Source: Pardosa pseudoannulata (lineage: Eukaryota; Arthropoda; Arachnida; Araneae; Lycosidae). Taken from it: DNA of 64,000 nucleotides. The position numbers and the translations under genes were made by a program. The stretch covers positions 2,503,567-2,567,566 of the forward strand of contig CM063509.1 in the NCBI GenBank assembly GCA_032207245.1, given 5' to 3'. The notes below the pieces were generated by a model, which was not told the DNA's origin, did no database searches, and worked only from the letters and a program-made list of their open reading frames with translations. Every line of letters starts with the position of its first letter. The stretch's first letter is position 1. Below are positions 1-13,600 of this stretch, one piece after another.

Positions 1-108
1 CTGATAAATAATTAATTTTATTTTTTTTTTCAAGATTTAAATATTTACATTTTAAATTAACTCCTATTCAGTATTTATCACTTTTGATATAAGCATAATT
101 GATATTTG

Positions 109-282
109 GTTTGGTTTGGAGTGCTACGGTCTACTTTTTGCAACACGAGGGCTAATGAGACCGGGACCTACAGCTTAAAACCGATTCCAAACGGCTACGA
201 ACATCCATGCCACTGTGGGATTCGAACCCACGAACTTCGGTACCGAAGGCAGGCACCCTAAACAATCGCCCATCATTCGGCC
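109..282 (-). mobile_element. tRNA-derived SINE with 12-bp target-site duplication
   Basis: Read on the minus strand, the element begins with a tRNA-like head. An A-box-like TGGCCGAATGATGG is followed by a clear B box (GGTTCGAATCC), then a tail related to the copy at 45.1 kb. Identical 12-bp flanks AATTGATATTTG (97-108 and 283-294) mark target-primed insertion. A and B boxes are the internal RNA polymerase III promoter in SINEs. The SINE family name is not known to me. Confidence 0.8.
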
Positions 283-294
283 AATTGATATTTG

Positions 295-1362
295 AATTTG
301 ATAAGAAATCTTAATTATTATAATTATTTAGTACTTAAAATTTACTTTTTCTGTTAATTGTTTTTAGAAAATATTACCGGTAAAAAAGGATTTTTTGATT
401 TTCATTTACCAAATAACCAGTAATTGAAAAAGTTGGTAAATTTATACAAATCTTAACACTAACACACACACTTGTTGTTGACTTGTCTCTACTTGAGAAG
501 TAGATTCAACTACCAATTAATTAAAGAACACAAATTGAGCATAATTAAATTCAATAAAGAAGTAAAAAGAAGCAAAAATAAACTCTAAAAATTGATTGGA
601 TTAAGCTATAGGAGCAGTTTCTACTACTACTGTATAGTCATGAAAAAGTTCAGAATCTGTTACCAGTTTTTCAAGGACTATAATTTGCTCAAAGATGTCT
701 TTTTGTGTAATAAAAAATGTGTTTGATACTCGAACACATTTTGAATGTGCCACTCTTTGGTTAAAGTAAACCATAGATCAAACCAAAATGAATTTATTGA
801 GTTGTATTTTGAAATATGCCAAAAAGAAAAGAAAAATGAAAGAAGTCAGCAGTTCAAAGTTTGTTGTTATCATGGTTAATGAACCAAAGGGTGCATGGGT
901 GTAGTTTTGAATAATAGTCTTTAATAAGTTTTAGGATAAACTTATGGTGGTGTTGCAGTAAGGAATAAGAAAAAATGCAGATATCAAAGCATGATTATAG
1001 AAAATTACAATAATTTGCATTTTATTTGTCATCTGAGAAATTGGAACAAAAAAGCACCATTTGAAAATTTCTTAATCCCCACCCCCTGCCTCCTTAAAAA
1101 TATAAACACAAAATAATTGAAGTACCTTTATTTCCAATAACTGAAGACAACCACTGGTCATACAGTATATTACCATAGGCCAGTCATTGGGCATACATAG
1201 TATCTTGCTCTTAAATAAGTCAGAAGTTTTGCAACTAAATTATTCAAGATGAACTTATTTTTAAATTTACTGTGAATTAAATATTTCTAAATTCTAAAAC
1301 GAATTCTCTCAATAAAAGGCTCATTCTTTAATTAGAAGGCATACTTCTACGATATAAATATC
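295..1362. other. 3' flank of the four-exon gene, no other gene seen
   Basis: This AT-rich stretch shows no supportable ORF. It lies downstream of the minus-strand stop codon at 1363 and should hold that gene's 3' UTR. Candidate minus-strand AATAAA signals occur near 1127-1132 and near 1020. They are common by chance in sequence this AT-rich. Confidence 0.4.
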
Positions 1363-1652
1363 CTAGTGACTAAGTGACATACTTTCTTTGAAAATTTCCA
1401 TAAATATCAGATATTTACTTGGTAACACATAATTTTTCAACTTTCCAGACTGCTCAGGGCTAAGTTCTAAACCTTTCATTTCTTCCATATTAACGTCTTC
1501 CAAATTTTCAGAAGTTTCAGTGTTGGAATCAGGTTGATGATCAGATACAGGAGTTGGTGGAAAGCCTGGTGATCCTTCAGCACTATCATAATCAGATGTT
1601 ACGGAACTTGTGTCTACTCTTTTCTTTTGTCTTTTCCTTAAACTCATACTTT
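1363..1652 (-). CDS. Exon 4 (terminal) of the unknown gene
   Basis: The exon opens after a TTTTAG acceptor and reads 95 codons to the TAA at 1363. It contains the basic RKRQKKR patch and a low-complexity Ser/Pro/acidic region. The ATG at 1647 is probably internal, because the frame continues upstream through the acceptor into exon 3. Confidence 0.65.
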
Positions 1653-4600
1653 CTAAAATGGCAATTTTGGTACATGAAACATTTGAAATAACTAAGAGTT
1701 AGAAAATTATACAAGTGAAAGAGTTAAAGCAGTCATTAAAATTGGAAGATGTTCCAATAAACTAAAAATAAATTTTTGAACAAAATACTCCCAGTACTTA
1801 ATTTTAAACTCATCTTTAAATTCTAAAAACATTTTATAACAATTATCTTACCATAAAATATATTTGAATGAATGTACTTTAACATATTAGGTTGAGGAAA
1901 ATGAAATCCATTATATTTTCGGTACATGGCTGTAGTGATTGGTATCTCGTAAAGTTTCAATTAAACAATTTTAAATTTATACTCATTGTCAAGGTGACAT
2001 TTCACACTAAACAAATTTTTTTACTGTTTTTTGTTTGGTCCATTCAGTTGCGAGTTACAGGGTGTTAAAAATGGAATTCAACAAAGAGAAAATTCGGTAC
2101 ACTTTACAACTTTTCTTTGATAAAGGCAAAAATGCAAGCCCGGCAGCTGAAATTGTGAATGGTATTTACAGTACCGATACTTTAACAGTTAATTAGTGCA
2201 ATTTTGATTTCATCGATACTGTTCAGGCATTTTTGATGTTAAAGATTCACCTTGCACAGGCAGGCAGTCGTCGAAAATGTCGATAAAACCATAGAAATAA
2301 TCTAAGTTGTCCTGCATGTTAGTAGTTGTAGCATGACCCAGAAGCTAAAATTTGACCAAAAAACAGTTTTAAACAATTTGCGCAAAGTTGGTTTATAAAA
2401 AAACCTTGATGTTCGGGTACCACACCAATAAACAGCAAACAACATGATGGATCGAATTTCTGTCTGCAAAGACTTGGACAAACGGAATGAAATCGACCTA
2501 TTTCTTAAACAGATGGTGACTGGGGATGAGAAATGGGTCAAATACGATAATATTCTGCAAAAACAATCTTGATCGAAGTGCTGTACAGTAGCTGAAACGG
2601 TGGCCAAACCAGAACTAACGGCCAGGTAGGTTCTACCGTGTACTTGGTGGGACTGGAAGGGAATCATTTATTATGAGTTGCTTCCACATGGTCAAACACT
2701 AAATTCAGATATCTACTGTAAACAACTGGACCACTTGAAACTAGCGATTGACCAGAAACGGCCAGAATTGGCCAACAGAAGAAGTGTTCTGCTCCATCAG
2801 GAGAATGTCAGGCTATAGACGTAAGTAGTGACTCGCCAGAAACTCAAGGAGCTTGGTTGGGAAGTTTTAATGCATCCACCCTATAGACCAGACCTGGTAC
2901 CAAGCGATTACCACATTTTTCTCGTGTTGCAGAACTTCCTGAGTGATAAGAAATTGGGATCAAGAGAAGATTGTGAAATTCGATTACTAGATTTTTATCC
3001 CCAATAACAACCGCAACTTCTATGACAGAGGCAATATGAAGCTACCTTTAAAATAGCAACAAATTATACAACAAAATGGTGCACATTTGACCCAAATCGG
3101 ACAATCAGAAACATGTTAAATAAAGTCATTAATTTCACACAAAAATAATGGATTTCTTTTTTCCCAAACTGATATAAAAGAATAGAGTAAATTTTAAATG
3201 TGAGATTAAGATTATATACCAACTAGAAAAACATGATTCAAAAATACAGTATGTAAATAAGAGTACCATAAGAGTATGTAGATAAGACTAAATAGAGTAT
3301 GTAAATAAGAGTTCTTTTGATGAGAATATAAAAAGTTTTCTAACAAACTATTCCTATTGGTATAAATAAATAAATAATAAAAAAAACGTAACTAAACCAC
3401 AATTTTTCATTTTTTAAAGAAAAACATAAGGAATGCACATTTCATAAAAATTAATAAAATATTGAAATCTAAATTGTTTTTAAAATAAAACTTTTCAAAA
3501 ATAAAAGCTTAATGGTTTTCTACAATTTTTATATTAAGTTTCAGTAGTTTATATACTGTACAATAATACAATTACAGTTTAAAAAAAAAAAAAAACATAC
3601 TTATCTCTTCTAAAGATCTCATTCTAAATTCATACTTGTGCGGAGGATGCGGTTTCATTAATTCATAGCATTTTGATTTCCTCATAGCTTGTATTAGGTT
3701 TCTAGAATTCTGATAACCATTATACTTTTTATTACAGAATCGTCTATAATCCTGTCAAACAGAAATAAACTTTATAATGATCAACATTAATAAACATTAC
3801 TAAAAGTTGCATATAATATTCCTAAGTAAAGAACTACACAACATCTGTCCCAGTTTGGCTAATTTCACGGAAGAGAAGGAGTTTCTGTAAGACACATACA
3901 AACCATAAATAGTACTTTTGTACTCTTTATGTTACTTTAATTTATGATAATGTGCTAGTTTCAATAGAATAACGAGAGTTGAAACCCTATGATGACTTGT
4001 TATCTTTGTTAGCATCTAATGACTACAAATATTATTGATGATATGGTCCATTATTTTAGTAATAAAGTGATCAATTTAATAAACATATTTCTTGTTTCAA
4101 GGTCTTAGTAAAGGGAACATTCCCCCCCCCCAATCTCTCAATGAAATCCTAAAATTCTAAAAGAGAATTATGTGGAATGAAAATGGACCATGTGTTCCTT
4201 CTATTTTATTATAGACATCACTTTTTATAGAAAAAGACCGCTTTGGTCACAAATTTCTTGTGGAAATACAGTCTTTCTCCACCATGTGTGGTCAAGATAC
4301 AAAGTATGCTAATTTTCGTAATCCTTGACATTCCTTTTTGACTTTGATTGATGGGCAGTTGAAGGGACTATGTACATTTGACAAATATGTGTGTGTCAGG
4401 GGGTATCTACCTACAGTAAGGACCTCTATAGAAAAGACATAACATAAACATACATAAACTAAGCACTACTGGTGAAGATAATGTCCAGGAAGTCCGGAAA
4501 GGAAGATAAATGGACACAATATAGGATGTACACGGAATTCAGTCATTAGGAGTAGAGAATAGATATGTTTGAAAAGTACATAGACTTCTGCTGAAATGAC

Positions 4601-7600
4601 AAACATCATGTGAATTGTTAAGCATATTTTAATATATATTTTTTTAGTTTTCATGTTTTGCTTTAATGTTTGTATATACAAGTATTACAAGTATACAAAT
4701 ATACAGCTCTGTATGTAACCAACAGAATGATTAGCCAAAGCTGGCTTGCCATATTAAAGAAATCAAAATATTTTTGGTATAAAATAAATAAAAGAAAAAA
4801 ATACAAGGATTGAATATTTAATAACACAACTTAAATATAGGAAATTATTTCCAAATAATCATACCTTAAAAATTTGTTCATATTCTGGATCCAAACGGCT
4901 TGTATACTGAGGTGTAATTATCTCTATCACGTTTACCTCCTTTAATCGAAAATTTACATATCCCTTCAGAAGACTTTTGTCTACAAATTCTTCTAATTTA
5001 GTACGTTTCATCTTTCCTGAAGAAATAAAAATAATTTATGAAAAAGCATTATTACTTTCAAAAGGATTTATGTGAGAAAATACAAAGCACAAACTATTTA
5101 ATTCAGGATTTCCCAAATTTTATTGATAATTAGCATACTTAGAATTTTGTTTTTTCACAGCACCACTACTGAAATTTTTCTTATGTTAATCAGGTGCAGG
5201 AATTAAAACAACATTCCTGCGGAAAATAAAATACTCTTAATTGAAAAGAAAACATACAAATGAAATAAAAATTTAAAAAGAAATCTTCAGTGGCAAACTT
5301 AAGTTCATGTAATGGGTTTGCTTGTTGGTCCCCCGATTTTTTTCAAATTGCAGAAGAAAGTTCAATGTAGCAACCCTTGTTCATTGATTGGGATTTAGTC
5401 TTTATTCTAACATCAGTTGATAATCTAGTTCTGTTTGCAGACAGAATGGGGATATTTAGAGATTTTGTACTTAAAGTTGGATATTCACAGGGCCGTAGGC
5501 AGAAATTAATTTCGGAGGGGGACCAAGAAAGAAAGACATCGTTATTTGTGAATGATACTTCAACTGATGAAAGGGAAAGCACTGTATTTCCGGAAATACA
5601 GTGCAGCACAGTACCGGAAATACAGTGCTGTATTTCCGGTCAGTGGCCCAGCAAGACTTTTATGGTCTCAGCGGTGGTTTTTTTTTCTAAGAGAATAACT
5701 GTCCATGTTCATGAACAGCTAGGCAGAGAGTACACACACACAAACGTGGGACATTGTCTATCTACACAATGGTGTTTCAAAATTTCGGGAGGGGGGGGGA
5801 CCAGTCCTCCAAATCCCCCCCCTGCCTACGGCCTTGGATATTCAGTTCTCTTTGAAATGGAAAACTGCATTAAATCAGAGCAGGAAAATTTGAATTTGAA
5901 GGTAGATGTTACAAAAAAGTACAATTAAACTCTCTTTGTAAAACCTTAATATTTCTGTTCTGTTCAGATCAACATGACCAGAAATGAAATTTATATGTCC
6001 ATAAAAAAATATATGCAGAGATATTTTCATGAGACTTCTTGACATCATCTATATACACAAAAATGAATTTGTGTCTGTCTGTACTCGATAGACTCAAAAA
6101 CCATGCATCCAAAATTATTAGGTATATCCCTAGGAAGGTTTTTGTAAATTTTTAACATTCGAAATCCATTTCTTCCCCCTTTTTCAATATTCCAAGCATT
6201 ATTTTCCCCGGTTAAAAGCAAACGATCAACTATTCAATTTATAACATCATAACTAAGTGACAGAAGCAACAATTTCTAGCAATGTGACCTCATTCCGTTA
6301 ATTCCATGTAATTGTTTTAAGCACTGTTTTCCTTGGTTAAAAGCAGGAAATTAAAATTTTTAATTTATTGCATAATAAATAGGTGAAAATGATATTTTTT
6401 ATCATTATGATGTCATTCCTTTAAATATCTCATTTATTCATTTCTCATTTTATATTATTTAAACATCGTCTGCATAGTATCCATTCGATTTGACCTGGAA
6501 ATTGAGATATATAGTGATTCCCTTTCATTTCTATGGGACGAAAATTATAGCATTTTCATATGAGAACTCATTTTAAATTGAATTCTTGGTTATTTTTTAC
6601 ATTACAATGAAATGTTTATCAAGAATATTCTAAAAACAAAAAGTACAAATTTTATTGACTCTCATGGGCAAATAAAAACCTATCATTTTATATAGTTATC
6701 TTTACATTCATATGGTTGTCAATATGAATGTATGTTTGTGTTTCATACAAAACCGTGTGGTTTGTCCTAAATTTCCTGAATTTTAGAAAACATTTATTAC
6801 TACCAACAAAATTAGCACTGTTCCCCTGCTTCCTATTCTACCACGTAATATAGCAAGGTATATTAAAGTTGCTAATCAACATACAGTAGTAATACAGTTG
6901 TATAAAAACTGAATATTGTTATAAAACGCTTATAATAGAAATATATTAATATGTCAATGACTCGAACTGTACTGTGACGAATTTAGAGAGTTATGCACGA
7001 AAAAAAAATCTTTGTTTAAAAGTAATACATTAAGTTCACCGTAGCAAAGCACGGCACACTTGCTAGTCTCTATTTATATGACGCATTTGTTGTCTGTTCC
7101 CTTATAACTCCAGATCCATACAACCAAATAACGTGAAATTTGGTACACATACATAAAATTACAAGGGGAAGGTTCTTAAACAGGTTTCATTCCATCTCAA
7201 CCTCACTCTGGCCTCCTCCATTCAAATATAGTGCTCCATGTGCCTGTTCTGAGCTGTGTGATAATGTTCCCTTAAAACTCAAGTTCCAGACAACCAAATA
7301 ACATGAAATTTGGTATATGAACACAATCCTGATTGGCAAGCCCACAACTTGATTCTGAAGTGATCCAATAATGCTGATCCGAAATGTGGATACACCCAGG
7401 TTGTGCTATGGCAAAAGTTTAATTAGGGGAAAAGCGGATGCAACATGTCATTCAAGCCACAGTACTCACAGATTGTTATAAGGGTGAGGTTGTCTTCATT
7501 CCAAGAATACCTAACATTCCTTCAGACAACACCATACAATTTAAGAGAATACAGTTCCCTTTGAAACTGTGCTTTGCTATGACAGTCAACAAGTCACAGG

Positions 7601-10600
7601 TCCAGTCGCAGACACCATGCTTTTCTCGTGGGCAGTTGTATATGGCTTGCTCCAGAGCGGGCAAAGAGGAAAATCTTTTTGTACACATTCCAAATGGAAC
7701 TGCCAAAGATGTTATCTATCACATTGCTTTAAGATAAATGCACCCTTTTTATTGCATGCAAATAAACAGTTTTGCATGTTCTGAAGAAAACCTCATTTTA
7801 AACACGGTACTTGCAACTAGTAGGTAAGTATCATAACATATTCCTGAAAGGATTTAAATTTATCTGCATTTCGAAGCAATATTTTCAATTTATACCTAAT
7901 GTATCGTTCAGGTCAATATGACCCAATGCAAAAAATCATTTATTTTTATTCATACATATTCATTTTTGTTTGGAATAATTCAAAAGAAAAGAATAATAGC
8001 TTCTCTAATTTATTCATTTCTGTTATCCATTCTTCATTGACATATGTGTTTGATTGCATGACAAGGTAAAAAATTTAACCATGGCCAATTGGTGTAGAGG
8101 GGTAAACCATTTTCTCTCATTGCAACGTTTCTTTTATTCTGCTCTATTTCACTTTGATATATTGTAAAGAGTTATGCCTGTGAATGTAAAAGAAAAATTG
8201 AGCAAATTGCATAAATTTCAGTCCTGCTGATATAGCTAAACTAATTGGACATTCTGACAACGAAGAAAAAGTATTAGAGTTCGAAAATTATACTCCATGG
8301 TGAAATGTGTGAAAATCATACTTGATGTGATGGTCGAAGTGATGAAATTGAAAAAGTTCTAACAAAGACTTTGATACTGATATTCAACAAATAAACTATA
8401 AAGATAGTATTCAGTTCAAGAATTGGAATATTGAATCCACTGCCACATTCTTCTCAGTCAATCATTACTAATATTATAAAAACTACTGCAAGGGTCAACG
8501 GCAAGGATAACAGACTTAAAAAGTTAGTCAAGATATTATTCAATTTTGTAATTGAAAAGAAAATAATAAAAATGACTATTGTTGAAAGAGAAAAGATTTA
8601 TGGAAAAAAGTGCAAAATTATCGAAAGTGAAACTTTTCACAAATATATTGGATTATTATTTTTAGCTGGTGTTTATTAATTATATGGAGAATAAACAAAA
8701 AGCTTATAAGATGAAGAAACTAGTAGAAATATATTTTGTGCAATAATGTCATTTGAAACAATTTGCAGCATATCGAGAGTAATTTGTTTAGATAATAAAT
8801 CCACTCTTCAAGAAAGAAGAAATTTGGATAAATTAGCTTCAGTGCAAAATACCTGGGAGAAGTGGATAGGAATTCTACCATAATCATATAATCCAAATGA
8901 AAAAGTATTACTATAAATAAACATTTAGTAGGATTTCGTGGCCAATGTCCATTCAAACAGTATATACCAAGTAAGCCATATAAATATAGCATCAAAATTT
9001 GTGTCAAACTTTACTTTATGTGATAGTAAAACTCTGTATGGACTTAAAACACAAATTTCCATTGGAAAGATCAAAGCCAGAGAAAAATCAGGGAATGTGA
9101 GTAGTGTGTGATCTTACTTTTAGTACCCGTGGCACAATATTACATGTGATAATTTTTTCACTCTGAACAACTTAGGATGTCTTATAAAGCATAAAATGAC
9201 TTTGCTTGGCACCATTAAAGAAAATAAACAGGACTACCTGAAGAAAGACCAAACTAAGAAGTTAATAGCTCATTATTTTATTTTACAGAAAACATAACAG
9301 TTGTAATCTACATCCCAAAAAAGAACAAGAATGTTATTCTTATGAGCCCTTTGCATCATGACAAAGAAACTAGTTACAGACCTGACAAAAAAAACCATTA
9401 AGAATCTTAGATTATAATGCAACTAAAAGGGCTGTGGATATTCTTGAGGAACTTTTAAATACATGCACTTAGAAAAAAAATTGCTGGCCCATGATAATAT
9501 TATGTTTATGTCCATTTGTTTTGTGGACTTCAATACATAGTGAATAGAACAAAAACGAATTGACTAAACAAAGACTATTTTTTGGAAGAACTGGGAAAAA
9601 TCACTCATTTTTCCACACATTGAAGCAAGACTACATCTACCAAAATGTGAGGACTCAATAAAAGTAGAGAAATGAATATAGAGAAAAAGGGGAAAAGTAT
9701 CATCGGGATCTGCTAATACTTCATTGTATGTCATGTAGCTTCTACACTATGGCCTTTATTCACCACTTCCTCATGGTGACTTCGAACAATGGTTCACGGG
9801 TCGCATCTACATGCTGGGCCGCTTTAGTTGCGCATCTGGCTGCCTTTGATCTTTGGAGTAAAACCGCCTTTGAAGCCATCGTCTGCCATCATCGGCCACG
9901 ATAAGCCAAAGCCCCTCCAGACAGTGGTGATGGCTTGCAGTGGACCATAGTGTGGAGATGCCATCAAACTTGCAAGGTGTGCCCAAAAAGCAATGATAAC
10001 AAAACTAATATGTTATGCTACAGTTATCAGAATCATACTTGCAAACCTCATATAAGATATTACTGTTCAAATTGTTAATAAAGGTAAGTTTCAATTTCAA
10101 ACATTTTTCTATTTATTTTTATAAATGATTTATATTATTACTGAAAGTTTCAATTTCAAATATTTTCTATTATTTTTATAAATGATTTGTATTATTAAAT
10201 CTGTTTTTAAACACTTATATGAATATTGTTTAATCATTTCTTAAATGGCACCTGTCATTTTCTACAAGAAATGTTAGTTTTCTGAATCGGGTTTTATTGA
10301 ACCGAACGCTACATACCTGGAGTAAATATGAACAGAACAGCAGGGTTAAATAAATGAATGAAATAACCTTTAGGGCACCTCCTGGGGGTTCCCCAAAAGC
10401 AGGGCATGGTGATCAGAAGTCTCTTGTAGCCAAACCAAGAGTGCCCAAGAGGTCACTGGATAAAGCAAACCTCAACAGACAATTGACTTCAATATCCTGC
10501 CCCAGGTTCAAGAAGGTGGTAACCAAAGAGCTCAAACATAAAAGCTGAGTAAAACTTGGCAAGTTGCTCAAGATATTATTCAATTCTGTAATTGAAAACA

Positions 10601-13600
10601 AAATAATAAAAATGACTATTGTTGAAAGAGAAAAGATTTATGGAAAAAAGTGCAAAAATATCCAAAGTGAAACTTTTTACAAATATATTGGATTATTATT
10701 GTTAACTGGTGTTTATTAATTAAATGGACAATAAACAAAAAGCTTATAAGATGAAGAAACTAGTAGAAATACAATTTGTGTAATAATGTCATTTGAAACA
10801 ATTTGCACCATATCGAGAGTAATTTGTTTAGATAATAAACCCACTCTTCAAGAAAGAAGAAATTTGGATAAATTAGCTTCAGTGCAAAATACCTGGGAGA
10901 AGTGGATAGGAATTCTACCACAATCATATAATCCAAATGAAAAAGTATTACTATAAATAAACATTTAGTAGGATTTCGTGGTTGATGTCTATTCAAACAG
11001 TATATACCAAGTAAGCCATCTAAATATAGCATCAAAATTTGTGTCCTAAAGATGATAGCCCCATCACAAGGGATCAGATCTGATCCCCATTATGTAAAAT
11101 GCACAGTAACTAGTAAAAAGAGCAACTGCCTTCCTCAGGCCATTCCTATGAAACATCCAAAGCTCTTTATAATGCAAACTGAGGCAGTCCCAAATGAGAT
11201 CTTAGGCATGTCTATGACCCTTCCACTTTGATAGTTAGCATACTAAATATGCCTGAAATAATAAAGAACAGAGTTCCAGACAAACCCAGGGCCCAACTAA
11301 GATACTGCCCATGGCACAATCCAATTTTTGTGCCCTCCATCCCCATTGCAAATTTATAGCGATAAGTTATTATCATAATTACAGTCATATAAAAATAACA
11401 TTGAATTAACAAACATATTTAAGAAATTAGCATTAAATTAAAGTAATATTCAAAATCAAAAACACAAAATTTTCATTTTACGTAATCATTATTATCTCTG
11501 TTTAGCTATGCTAAAAATGAAGGACTTTTAAAGACCTAGAGTGACCCACTTTTTTTATTTTTACCTTGTCACACTCACAAGCTCTGTGGTGCAGAAAATA
11601 AATAATAATAAATTAAAAAGAATTTAAATGGATGAGATGATTCAATGGTTTATAGTGGTATGTTGCTCATAATCTGTCTTATAAATATGCAATAACCCAT
11701 AGGATAAAAAGAGCGCCAGGTTTGTCGAGGGAATTAATTATTAGATAAATAACAGTAAAATTAAAGTAAATAGAAAACAATATAGTTCATGACAGACACA
11801 ATTACCTTGTAGAATAATTTATTAAAACTTAATGATGGTAGAGTAAGTTTGCAATTTTTTGCCACTTAATATGTGTTTCAAGCACTCGACTAAATTTTCA
11901 TGGCCCCTAAAATTTTCTTGGCTAGGGCATGTGCCCCAAGTGCCCGTGCGATAATCAGGCCCTGGACAAACTCAGGAGCTTGTAAAACCTCATCAAACTA
12001 CAAGGGTTGGAGCACAAGTCATGGCACCTTTTTTTTTTATGATATGTGAACAGATCATGCAGAAAGGATTGTGAAATCAGTCAGTTGGTGAGTGTCGTGC
12101 GAGATAGAAGTAACCCATATTAAGTAGTGCACTTATATCAAAATGGCTGTTCTCCAAGAGAGAAATGCAATGGAATGTCACAGTGAATTAGTATAAGCCC
12201 CTGCAAATAATGCGCTACCATATCATATATTTACTAATTTTATAGTCTTTGCTAATGTTATAGTTTTTTCCAATGTTATAGTCTTTGCTAATGTTATAGT
12301 CTCTGTTCGAATAACATACTGCAGTAGTAGTTTACTCACCAAGCTATAGATAGTACTTTTCGAGAAGTTCATCTAAAAGAGCTCTATAATACGTCTATAT
12401 CAGAATATACTACAGACGTTGAGCCTAAAAGCTACGTCTACTAAAAGTCGAAATTTACATGCTTGTACATAATAAGTCTTCGATATGTAATAGACGGCGA
12501 AATCACACCCGACTATAAGACATCTGTTTTTTTAATCTTATGAAGTTCTATTGCCCATCCTGGATGTCACAGATGGATTTTGATCTCTATTACACGACTA
12601 TAAGCTCTATGTTGTTGAGTGGGTACTTACAGTTTTTAGCTTGCCAAAAGCTTAACTTGCTTTCAACCTGCTTCTAAAAATGTATTTGTGTATTTTAATG
12701 TACATTTGTCTTAATATATTTTTGCCGATATTTTATATCTGTTAATCAAGACCAAGTCAATTGCAAATTATAAAATTTTTAGATTTCTTACGCTAAAAAA
12801 ACTGCTCTATGTTACTACAATTAATTCCAGTTAATATTCAACAACTGACACTATAAAAAAAATCTACCTGATTTTTGCTATGCTAATTTTTACAGTGAAA
12901 GCCTTATCATCAGGTATAAAAATTTTGACACTTTATTCACCACACTACAGATTAATTCCCTACAAAATTTAGTGGATCAAATTAAATAAAACACTTTTGA
13001 AATATAACATATAAAATACCTAAGATATAAAATACACCTAAAAATATAGAGTGCATGTTAAAGAATTACTATCTTTTAAAATACACGTTAGAAAGTAATT
13101 AAAACTTACATTAAACAGAAATATTTTAAAAGAAACTTATCATATATTTCCGTGTTTCTGGCAAGAATTTTTTGGGGTTTTTCATAAACCAAAATTTGAG
13201 GGGGATCAGCTTATACACGAATCCATGGAACAGATGTAGTATATGTCCTCTTTAGCGAGTTTTTTGCCGTTGGCGCCAGAAAGTTTTAACAAAACTTTTT
13301 TAAAGCATAAAATATTAGGAAAAAATAAATAAAACTTTCAAAATGAGAAAAACCATAAAATTTGAAAATAAATTTACAGTGACTTATATTACAATCAAGC
13401 CAAAACAGCAATATTACATCTGTAAGCCGAAAACAATCCATAAATCACCAAAATTAGCAAATTTTAAAATTTTTTTATAATATTGCTTAAATTTATGAAA
13501 AATTGCTGCTTTCCCATTGGGTTACCATAATTGAAACTATTGTTATTAGCATCTAAGTTTAAAAAAAAAAAATCATTGGCCACATGTCTAGCGCCGCGAC

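Larger units (their letters stand above)
8190..10349 (+). mobile_element. Decayed piggyBac element
   Basis: The right end reads GAACAGAACAGCAGGG followed by TTAA (10346-10349), the piggyBac terminus and target site. Inside, scattered frames give piggyBac transposase segments from N-terminus to C-terminus. The left terminus is not securely located. A GTTCAGGTCAATATGACC motif near 7909 and a related one near 5958 could be left-end sequence separated by Helitron insertions. Confidence 0.65.

Noticed and set aside
5377..5928. 183-codon open frame on the plus strand
   Set aside because: It runs straight through the hAT MITE with its TIRs and 8-bp duplication; no protein motif and no support outside the element.
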